Below, one piece after another: positions 21,195-30,200 of a stretch of DNA of 64,000 nt. Both the position numbers and the translations under genes were made by a program. The DNA comes from Pyrus communis. Lineage: Eukaryota > Streptophyta > Magnoliopsida > Rosales > Rosaceae. The notes beneath the pieces were generated by a model. That model saw nothing but the letters and a program-made list of their open reading frames with translations, ran no database searches and was not told where the DNA came from. Location of the stretch: contig NC_084803.1 in assembly GCF_963583255.1 (NCBI RefSeq), forward strand, positions 25,704,428 to 25,768,427, given 5' to 3'. How positions within the stretch are numbered: the first letter of the stretch is position 1; each line of letters opens with the position of its first letter.

Positions 21195-22615
21195 TTTGCA
21201 ACAAAGAAAAATACCCAAGGACCTTGTCATCAGTTGAAGATGGTGAAGGTCACTTGGGTGACCAACGGACATATCACGATTGGATACGATGACAGGCATC
21301 AGGCTGCGCCAACGGCGGAGCAACATAGCGCATTGGCCCATGACAATGGTCAAGTTGTTCAGACCTATTGCCCTATGCAATGGAAGTCTTGGAAGGTGAT
21401 GCCAGACAAGGTAAGGATGAAGATGCGGTCATATTTGTCCGTAAGTGTCCTGCCTTTTTATTGCTTTTCCTTTAAATTATATATATTTATATTACTTAAA
21501 GTATGTAATTAATTTGTTACATTGTAGACGAACTATAATTTCGATGACATCAATGATGATATGTTGGCGTACGTCAACAGGCTTTTCGCTGAACGGTACA
21601 AGCAATGGAAGAGCGACCTGTACCAATATTTTGAGACATTTGATGATCTACAAGTCACTCTTGAAGAGGGTTGCCCGAAGGAGTTCGAGGACCGGGAAGA
21701 AAATTGGGTGTGGCTCTGCAGTTATTTTTAGGAGCCTGGTTATATAGTATGTTTTTAATATTAAGTCTAAAAGTATTATATGTTTCTTACTAATGTTTAT
21801 TGGTGTTTTTATATTTCATTTAAATTAGAACTAATACATTTACTTTTTGTATAATAGAAGAAGGTGAAAGCTAACAAGATCAATCGGGGGAAGAAGACTC
21901 TTCCCCACCATTCCGGTTCGAGGCCCTTCTCATATAGGATGGAGGCGCGACGACAGGTAATAATAAAGCTTTTCATATTCAGTTTTTAATATGTCAGTAA
22001 TATTAATTTTTTTTTCGTACTAACATTTTTCTAATCTTGTTCTATTCAGGGGGTTCAAAATTCCCAGAGATCGACGTCTTTGGAGACGTTTATGTTTGAC
22101 CCGGTGATGAGTTGGCCGAGTCCCTTCAAGTAAGTATTCTTCAATTATAATTACTATCTTACGCATTCAAGTATAATGGCTATTATTTGATTGTTATTAT
22201 TAATATTTCATGTTATATTACACAGGCGATGATGATGGAGAAGAGGTAGTTGATTCTTCAAGAAGTCGCCTCCCAACTTCCACCCGAGCCTCCGCTCAAG
22301 TCTGTGGATCCCCACAAGGATGCAGGGTTTCAGATTCTTAAAAAGACCTTGGATCAAACTCTTGGGCGGAGGCCGGGAACGTATTGTAAGGGGATGGGGA
22401 ATGCCTGGCGGCGGGAACATAGAGCCTCTTCCTCATCGCAGTCGAAGGGTGAGGTGGCAACTTTGACAGCAGTGGTGATTGGCCTTATAACTGAGCTCAC
22501 CTCTTATAAGAGCCAAATGTCACTGATCGTACATGCCCTCAGTCAATCCAACATTCATCTCCTAGATATTCATCCTCTATCGACGTCCGAGCCTCTCCAA
22601 CTCGAGCATGCCTAG
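21195..22615 (+). pseudogene. CACTA-2 gene c: Transposase_24 (Ptta/En/Spm) protein, two internal stops
   Basis: Readable exons are about 21195-21440, 21528-21746, 21858-21956, 22050-22129 and 22226-22615. The first gives TQGPCHQLKMVKVTWVTNG, YDDRHQAAPTAEQHSALAHD and WKVMPDKVRMKMRSYLS. The second gives NYNFDDINDDMLAYVNRLF and EENWVWLCSYF, then a TAG at 21729. The third gives NKINRGKKTLPHHSGSRPFS. The last has a TAG at 22247, then LPPEPPLKSVDPHKDAG and DQTLGRRPGTYCKGMGNAWR, with a heptad-like tail. This is the Transposase_24 layout, the CACTA partner protein of TNP2. The exon 4-5 junction does not keep frame as I placed it. An ATG lies at 21240, but the similarity begins earlier, so the true start is probably in an upstream exon. 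Confidence 0.82.
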
Positions 22616-22885
22616 AACTCTGCCCTTTCGACCTCTAAGCCCATCCCCAACCCTGAGACCTTTTTGCCCCAAGATTTCCAGCCGCCTGCGAATGACGAAC
22701 CCGTAGATTACTCCTCATTATTTTCTTTGTTTATTACTTCCTTACTTTTTAAACATTTTGCTTGTACATACATTTTTTATTTATTTAAATAAATTATTTT
22801 TCTCTTCATTACATTTTTAATTGCAATTTTATTTTATTATTTTATTACAAAATTAAAAATAGAACAAAAAAAAATATTTTTCTTT

Positions 22886-23196
22886 TTGCGACTAACAAGA
22901 TTTCATCACGCAAGAACAACCTATCATCCCACAAAGTTTGTAGAGACGAATATTAGTCGTTTCATGTATGTATCCTGACATTTTGTGCGACAAATACATT
23001 TGTTCCTAAAAATTTTGCGTGACGAAGGCCAAATCATCGCGCTGTTTTCTTGCAACCAATGCTATTGTTTATTGCGCAAAGTCTTTCTTCACAAATTCTA
23101 CGCGATGAAGTTTTCGTCGTGTAGACATTTGTGAGACAGAAATACAATTGCGCGACCAACTTGTGTTTGTCGCGCTAATAGTTAAACATAGTAGTG
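22886..23196. repeat. Palindromic cluster 5 and right end of CACTA-2
   Basis: Units include TTTTTGCGACTAACAAG with TTTCATCACGCAAG, TTTTGTGCGACAAATAC, TTTTGCGTGACGAAGGCC, TCTACGCGATGAAG with TTTTCGTCGTGTAG, and TTGCGCGACCAACTTG with TTTGTCGCGC. The element closes with CATAGTAGTG at 23196, followed by the second CTA. Confidence 0.85.
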
Positions 23197-23199
23197 CTA

Positions 23200-24850
23200 C
23201 CAAGTATGAGAAGTTATTAACAGAAAAGCAGCAAGCAAAGCATTCATCTAAAACCCCTCCATTTACCAAAATAAATCAGTTGGAGTTTGATGGTCTGGAA
23301 AAAGGAGAAAGTAATGATGGCTTGGGAGAAGGATTAAAATTATGTGCTGCAGAGATGAACACTCCTTTTAAGCCTATGACAGTGAAAGGTTTGGTTCAAC
23401 CAATGAAGGATCAGAAGATTGTAATGAATGATAAGGGATTTGTTCCTATCAAGCCACCAAAGTATCAATCTTATACTTTTGACTTGACTAAGGCTGCTGG
23501 TATTTATGAAGAGCTAGTAAGAGCCCGAGTAACCTTGCCCGACAATACAAAGAAGATGCTTAAGCATGAAGAATTAATGGCAAAGAAGTATTGCAAGATC
23601 CACTACACTTTCAATCACTCTATCACCAATTATGTGCAGTTTGGAGACTGGATCTAAGACTTGATAGTCAAAGGGAAGTTGTTGCTAGAAAAGCCCTAAA
23701 CCAACATGATGGTTGGTGCATATCCTTTTCCCGAAGCTCTAATAAATATGATAAACCTTAACTGGGTTGAGAAGAGGAAGGGAAAGGCTACTGTAAATAT
23801 AGGAGAAGGTAAAAGAGGTGCAGCTAGGCTGATTAAAGGAAGTAGAAGGTTGCCCAATAGGCCTCAAGCTGCTGTGGTTAAAACAGTTGTCGTGTGTAGC
23901 AAATACCAATGTGAATGTGAGTTAGGAGTGCCAGTACCAGGTGCCATTATTGATCAAGAGTTAGTTAAAAGAAAAAAAAGGGAGAAATAAGAAGCCCACA
24001 GGGTTATTTTCCAAGCATCTAAGTTGAAGAAAAATACCTCTAAGAATGTGTTTCATAGGCTTGGAGGAGATTCGAAACCTAAGAATCTGTCTAAAGTATT
24101 CAGGGATTTTGAAGCCTCAGAAAAAGTAAAAGATCAGGATGGGAAGTTACCACATTGGAGGGATGTTCGAGTGCCTCAGTCCACTGGTCACGGTAGCTCT
24201 AGACTAGGAAGAATAGAAAGAAACATAAGCCCAATACCACCAGTTAACAAGCTGAATTCAACCTGAATGGGTCAAAAATGGTATGTGATAGGGAATGATG
24301 GGAGGCTTGTGAGAGAGATGGAGGCATCCATGACAAAAGGGGTCCAGAGACAACACAAAGTTCATATAAATTCACTAAAAATTCCTACACTATCAGAAGC
24401 CTTTGAGAACATTAAAATGGAAGAGTTTGTTTAAGGAAGTAAGAGGCAGCCAAGCTGGAGAATTAAGAAAGAGATAAAAAGGGCTAATAGTAAGGCAGAA
24501 GAAGAGGGATAAAATATTTCTTAGACACCTCACCCTGGGAAATACAAGGTATTGAGAAGAATGCAGGAAAGCATGATGATGGTACCCGCACCAAGGTGGA
24601 ACCCAGTGCCTATTCATTTTGGGACTATGTCTCCTGAAAGGGTTGCACCCCTACCCCCACAAGAGTGCATTCATTTTGGGACCCCAGAGCAACTACTTTA
24701 TTTTAATAGAAATCTAGTAGGAAAAAGAGATGAGGCACCAGAGTTGATGTTAAATGAAGAATGACAAGCTAGGATGGATCAGTTTATGTGCTAGATTGGG
24801 GAGAAAAAGAAAAAGGGACCTAGGCCTCGCAACTTTCATGTTAATATGAC
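23200..24850 (+). pseudogene. Gypsy-1 gag, 3' part
   Basis: The frame resumes as KYEKLLTEKQQAKHSSKTPP and stays open to a stop at 23655. It includes KYCKIHYTFNHSITNY, a relative of the YC-x2-H / GH-x-T-x2-C knuckle of Tat-type gag in which the last cysteine is replaced by tyrosine. After the stop, further gag/linker blocks are readable in shifting frames (MVGAYPFPEALINMINLNW, then RLGGDSKPKNLSKVFRDFE, then RMQESMMMVPAPRW). The 23.7-24.8 kb part has many frameshifts. It would form the particle shell and bind RNA in a working element. Confidence 0.82.
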
Positions 24851-25652
24851 CTATGTTTTGTCCTTCATGTTCTGTGCTAAGCCCGATCAACCAATTGTGA
24901 TGCAAGGAGATTATTTATCGCAAGAACCAATTATGGCCCTTGTGATCCTTGAAGAAAATAACAAAGAAGAATCAAGAGTGATAGTTTTGCCTGATCCAAT
25001 GGGAAAATGCATGAGAAGGTTTACATGGATGATATGGTGTTCAGAAAGCCAAGTATGACCTTGGAAAACCATTTGAAACCTATCTATGTGACAACTCATT
25101 TGGAAGGAGTTCATTTTAAAAGAATATTGATATATGGAAGGGCAGCAGTTAATGTGCTACCACTTGAGTAGATGAAGAGACTTGCTAGGAGTGGAGAAGA
25201 TCTTATTCCAACAGACCTCACAGTGTTCAATTGTTATGGGGCTATTACTAAAACACATGGTATATTGCCTTTGGAGGTGGATATGGGGTCAAAGAAGATC
25301 ATGATGGCATTCTTTGTAATGGATAGCAATTCCACTTATAGGGCTTTACTGGGAAGAGATTGGATACACCAAATTTTTTCTATACCATTAACCCTGCATC
25401 AATAAGTTGTTGTCTACCATGAGCCAACTACTATTGAGCAAGGTTCTGGGAGATAATGGAGGCTGAATCACAACCATTTTTCCCCACAGCCAATGTTGCC
25501 GAGGCCAACTTCTACAACCCCAAAGTTGGGATTGTACAATGTTCAGGAGCCGATCAGAACGACTGCCCTACCAAGGTGACGGTACAGAAGCTCTTGGAAC
25601 TAGGATTGTTGCTCACAAAGAAGGAATATGACAGACCTCACATCATCCCAGC
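24851..25652 (+). pseudogene. Gypsy-1 aspartic protease region
   Basis: Blocks in more than one frame match Ogre/Tat protease: RILIYGRAAVNVLPLE, DLIPTDLTVFNCYGAITKTH, GILPLEVDMGSKKIMMAFFV, YRALLGRDWIHQIFSIP, and then QPFFPTANVAEANFYNPKVG and TKVTVQKLLELGL. The catalytic D-[TSG]-G triad position reads YGR, so the active site is lost, and stops lie at 25171, 25403 and 25453. The frame is cut at 25652 by the hAT-type insertion. Confidence 0.82.
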
Positions 25653-26493
25653 CAGGGCCAGCCCTGAGAATTTGGGGGCCCTAGGTGAGCCTTCGAAATA
25701 GGGCCCTAAAATTCTATGATCTCTAGTTCTTTGTCTATTTATTTGTATAAAAAAGAATTCGCTAAATGCATAAAAAGTTCTATTTTCACATCAAATATCA
25801 TTAAAAATTAATATCAAAAGAAGATAAATATAAAAACATTACTTAAACATTACACGATTCATGTTTTTAGACACAAATATACTAAATGTTTGCAGTCAAG
25901 AGTCTAAGATTGGGAGTGAAGAACAATAAAACTTGATGATCAAGAGAGTAAATAACAATAAAACTTGATTGACGAGTATAATAAATTCAACGCCAATTGT
26001 TTCTCTTGTGTTTTTTTTTTAATTCTAAAATCAACATCACACTAACAAATTGAATATTAAAATAATCCATTGAATAAAAAGTTACTGAAAAGAAAAATAG
26101 AAATTCAAAGTTTTGATTACCTTAAAGTACAATCTTTAAGACCATATGATAGTTGGTTTAAACATTTAATAGAAATGGAGAGAATGGGAAGTTGGTTTAA
26201 ACATTCGATAGAAATGGAGAGAATGAGAAGTTGAAAGAAAAAAGATTGCAAAGACTTGAGTTTTATAAACTTTATATGCATTTGAACAGATAGATTGGCA
26301 ACAAATTTGAAAAACAAGAAAAATCTAGTGACTGAAAGGCACCTTCGTGTTTTGAACTCAACACCCCAAAGAAAAATGAAGCCAACATTTCCACTGCACT
26401 AACAAATGAATTATGATATTTCTTACTTTTTTTTATTTATATGTTAATTATAGGATATAAAAATTTTTTGGGGCCCTAGGCCGCCCGGCCCTG
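25653..26493. mobile_element. hAT-type non-autonomous element, 841 bp, in Gypsy-1
   Basis: Ends are CAGGGCCAGCCCTGAG and, reversed, CAGGGCCGGGCGGCC, both followed by GGGGCCCTAGG-type sequence. Perfect 8-bp direct copies ATCCCAGC flank it (25645-25652 and 26494-26501), the duplication length of hAT elements. No coding frame lies inside. It carries a 37-bp tandem duplication (agttggtttaaaca near 26151 and 26188). Confidence 0.92.
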
Positions 26494-26501
26494 ATCCCAG
26501 C

Positions 26502-27790
26502 CCACCACCACCAATGATGACACACCAAAAAAAGAAAGACCAAGTAGTAGCCGTCAGGTCTTTAATCAAAAGACTGTTAGAGTATGGAAAAGGAAAGAAG
26601 AGAAATTAAGCAATGCTTAGCCAAAGAAATGGCAGGGTGGATAGAAGGAAAATCTGGCACAAAAGATAGTCAAGAAAGAAAGTTTTTTGAAGAGGGTGTA
26701 GGAACTGCTATACACATGGCAGAATGTATATATGACCTGGATTGGCCTGACGAAGTGCTCGAAGCCCTAAAATTATGGAGTTTTTGTCTACAGAGCCCGA
26801 CAAACCAGCATCGAAGTTCAAGACCTTTTATAAACCATTAATTTGGGGACTGAGGAGGATCCAAGGCCAATACAACTTAGTGGCCTGCTAGAACCTGCAG
26901 ATTGAGCCAAAAATAGTTGATCTTTTGCATGAGTTCAAAGATTATTTTGCATGGCATTATATAGAATGCCTATAAAAAAAGGATACAAGCTGGTGAAACA
27001 AGCCCCAAGAATGATGTTAAAAGAGATAGAAGAGAAGGTTAAAGAAGAAACTGAGAAACTTGTGAAAGCAGGCTTTATTAGACCTGAAAAGTATGTAGAA
27101 TGGTTGGCAAACATTGTACCTGTATTAAAAGTATTAACCAATGTCATTCGATGTTGTGTGAATTATGGAAACATTAATGAAGCAATGCCTAAAAACGAAT
27201 ATCCTATGCCCATGGTTGACCTATCCATTAATGCAGTCGAAACAAAAAGTGTTGCCTTTCATAGATGGAAATGCTGGATATAATCAGATAAAAATGGCTA
27301 AAAATGACATAAATAAGACAACATTCAGGTGTCATAGTAAGGGCTTATGACTATGTTATTATGCCCCTTGGATTGAAAAATGCTGGTGCTACATATCAAA
27401 GGGAAATGAATGCTATCTTTCATGACCTTATCGGGCATATAATGAAGGTATACATTGATGACATTGTGATGAAGTTGAAAACTAAGGAACAACACTTAGA
27501 AGATGTCAGACAAGCTTTACTAAGGATGAGAACCTACAAATTGAAAATGAATCCTAGAAAATGTGCCTTTGGAGTTAAATCGGGCAACTTTTTGGGGTTC
27601 TTAGTCCATCAAAGAGGTGTGGGGGTGGACAAAAGTAATCTAAAGCCATAACAGAGTCACTTGCACCAACCAACAAAGTATAATTGCAAAGATTATTGGG
27701 AAAGATCAATCTCTTGAGGAGATTCATTGCCAACCTGGTGACCAAGATTCAGCCCTTATCTCCTTTGCTGAGGTTAAAGAATCAAGACAA
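26502..27790 (+). pseudogene. Gypsy-1 reverse transcriptase
   Basis: After a linker with YDLDWPDEVLEALKLW (26700-26790), the reverse transcriptase reads KKGYKLVKQAPRMM, EKLVKAGFIRPEKYVEWLAN and KNEYPMPMVDLSINA. After a shift between 27285 and 27361 it continues VIMPLGLKNAGATYQREMNA, VYIDDIVMK (the catalytic Y-x-DD box, intact) and FGVKSGNFLGFLVHQRGVGV. Stops and at least one frameshift break it. Similarity continues past the stop at 27651 into LLGKINLLRRFIANL-type text, the start of the connection region. Confidence 0.9.
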
Positions 27791-28755
27791 GTTTGAGTGA
27801 GGCCCGCAGCACCAAGAAGATTTTGATAAAGTAAAATCCTACTTAGCTTCCCCTTTAGTATTCATGCCTCCCTAGAGGGGGAAGCATTTAAAGCTCTACA
27901 TCTCAGCATCTGAAAAGTCCATAGGGATTTTATTAGCTCAAAATAATGAGGAAGGAAAAGAACAAGCGAGTACTATCTCAGTAAAACCCTTACTGAGGTA
28001 GAAACAAGATACACCCTCGTTGAGAAGCTATGTTTAACCTTGTATTTTACTGCTAGTAAGTTGAGGCATTACATGCTACCTTGCCATACACACATAATTC
28101 CTAAAACTGATGTGATCAAACACATGTTGTCCAAGCCCACGTTGACTGGAAGAATTGGGAATGGATTCTAGCATTATCAGAGTTCAATTTCCAATATGTG
28201 CCTTAAAGTGTTATGAATGGGCAAACAATTGCAGTCTTTTTAACAGAACACCAAGAACCTGAAGAAGAGTTGATCAATATTCATGGTACTATGGAAGTTG
28301 CAAGTATCTATTTCCCACCAAGAAAAGGCAGTTCGGGTAAGGAAGCGTGGATCCAACAAGAGGTAAAAAGGATATCCAATCTATGGATCACTTTATGGAA
28401 GCTATATTTTAATGAATCATACATACATCAGGCTGCAGGTGCAGGGGTAGTCATTGATAGCCCACAGCGTATTCACCATTGTTACTCATTCCTCTTGGAT
28501 TACGATAATATCACCAACAACCAAGGGGAATATGAGGCACTAATCATTGGCTTAGAGATTGTGATAGAATTAAAGGTAGAAGAATTAGAGATCTTTGGAG
28601 ATTCAGAGTTAGTGATTAATCAATTGAATGGAGAATGCAAGTGCAGACATATCACAATGGTGGGATATTTTATGACTGTCACTCAATTGTTAGCATATTG
28701 GGGAAGTGGGGTTACCATTAATCATATTCTCAGGGAATTGAGATGGCACAATTAG
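27791..28755 (+). pseudogene. Gypsy-1 RNase H and second (archaeal-type) RNase H
   Basis: 27820-28200 holds the ordinary gypsy RNase H in pieces (KSYLASPLVFMPP, HLKLYISASEKSIGILLAQN, ETRYTLVEKLCLTLYFTASK, ALSEFNFQYV). 28213-28755 is an open 180-codon stretch containing a second RNase H: LYFNESYIHQAAGAGVVIDS, NNQGEYEALIIGLEIVIELK and IFGDSELVINQLNGE. The first catalytic aspartate (LYFDGS in relatives) is asparagine here. Tandem RNase H domains of this kind are known from the Tat group, where the second is thought to have been acquired. Confidence 0.85.
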
Positions 28756-29900
28756 CTTCTGGAGCACATGACTAGTGAGAGACACATGAGATAAAAGTGA
28801 AAATACGGACAAATAGTCTTCATTCTATCTTTGAGAGAGAATTCAACTTGGACGTAATGAGAGAAGAGCCCGAGATAGAATATTGGAGGTCTTATATCCT
28901 TCAGTACCTTAAAGATTCTTCTCTCTGTACTTGCAAAATGACCAGACAACAGGCAACTAAGTTTGTTCTATGGGAAAAAATCTTGTTGAGGAAAACCCCA
29001 GATGGGCTTCTGTTGAAATGCTTAGGTTTGGAAGAGTCAATGAGAGTAATGGTTGGTGTGCGTGAGGGAATTTATGGAGCTTACCAAGCAGAAACAAAAT
29101 TGAGATGGTTCTAAGAATATATGGTTACTTATGGCCTAATATGGAGAAAGACTATAAGGCTTATGCTACAGGATGTGAAAAATGCCAGAGGCATGATCCT
29201 TTGCAACACATTCCATTAATACCTCTAAATCTGATTGTAAAGCCATCATTTGTTTTAAAAGATGTAGAAGAGTTTGCAAAAAATTTCAAGATAAGGATGA
29301 TCCAGTCCAGTCCCTTTTACCTCTAGTCCAATGGTCATGCAGAGGCTAGCAAAAAAATTTTGATCAGTATCATCAAGCGAATGGTAGTAAACAGCCCAGA
29401 AAAATGGCATGAGAAGTTAGGAGATACTTTTTGGGCTTACAAAACTTCAAAAAAGGTAGGAACTGGAACTACTCTTTATGCATTAACATTCGGGGGAAGA
29501 TGCAGTGCTTCCTATGGAGATTAATGTAAATTCTTTAAGAATACAGAACCAATTCGGTCTACACATTGATGAGTTTATGCAGGCCATGTGTCAAGGGATA
29601 GAAGATTTAGATGTCACCCGCATTGAGGCTCTGAGTAAAATCTAAGAAGGGAAAATAGTTGTTGCCCGAGCTTACAATAAAAAGGTAAAATTGAAGTTTT
29701 TTGAAGAATGAGAGCTAGTATGGAATGCAGTTCTACCTTTGGGAGCCCAAGTTAGAGGGCTTGGAAAGTGGAGTCCTACATAGGAAGACCTTTTTACAGT
29801 CCTCAAAGTATCAGATAAAGGGGCATATTACTTGGCAAATCTAGAAGGAGATTCATAGAAACATCCAATCAATGCTAAGTTCCTAAAGAAGTATCACTAA
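28756..29900 (+). pseudogene. Gypsy-1 integrase with core deletion
   Basis: The N-terminal part is readable (KMTRQQATKFVLWEKILLRK, YGYLWPNMEKDYKAYATG, CEKCQRHDPLQHIP), giving the zinc-binding C-x2-C. At about 29243 the text jumps from PLNLIVKP straight to VEEFAKNFKIRMIQSSPF, which in relatives follows the second catalytic aspartate. The segment with both first catalytic residues is therefore missing, about 70-90 codons judging from family layout. NGHAEASKK keeps the region of the last glutamate. The C-terminal end is near 29899 (YYLANLEGDS). Confidence 0.82.
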
Positions 29901-30200
29901 ACTCTTTGGGATGCTAGAGATTGTTATATTGATGAAGTTTGATACTTAGAGTGGTTATCTGGAAATTCCTTGTATATTTAAAGAAGTTGTTTTTTGGTAA
30001 AATGACAAGGAATTGTAAATAAGCAAATAAAGTAGCAGAACAATGAAAAATCTTTTTATTTAATAATTGTGAAAGTACAGAAGCTAAAAGCTAAAAAATG
30101 TTTCACAGATTTACATCCTTTGCTAGAGCAGCTATCTTAAAGTAATAAGTTTGTATTATGGTGAAAACACGACTTGGCTCTTCTAAAACTATGTTGTTAT
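29901..30200. other. Non-coding link between Gypsy-1 pol and the antisense frame
   Basis: A/T-rich with no coding frame. It should hold the 3' end of the antisense transcript; ATAAAG and AATAAA-like words are present on both strands. Confidence 0.4.

Larger units (their letters stand above)
12552..23196 (+). mobile_element. CACTA (En/Spm) DNA transposon CACTA-2, 10,645 bp
   Basis: The left end is CACTAGTAGGAAAAACAGC and the right end, reversed, is CACTACTATGTTTAAC; both lead into GCGCGAC-type repeats. Immediately outside lie identical 3-bp copies CTA (12549-12551 and 23197-23199), the target-duplication length of this superfamily. Inside, all on the plus strand, are two short genes (a, b), a TNP2-type transposase gene and a third gene (c) with a Transposase_24 (Ptta/En/Spm) signature. 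Five clusters of palindromic units mark the two ends and the start of each transcription unit. TNP2 is broken, so any movement today would need a transposase supplied by a relative. Confidence 0.95.
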
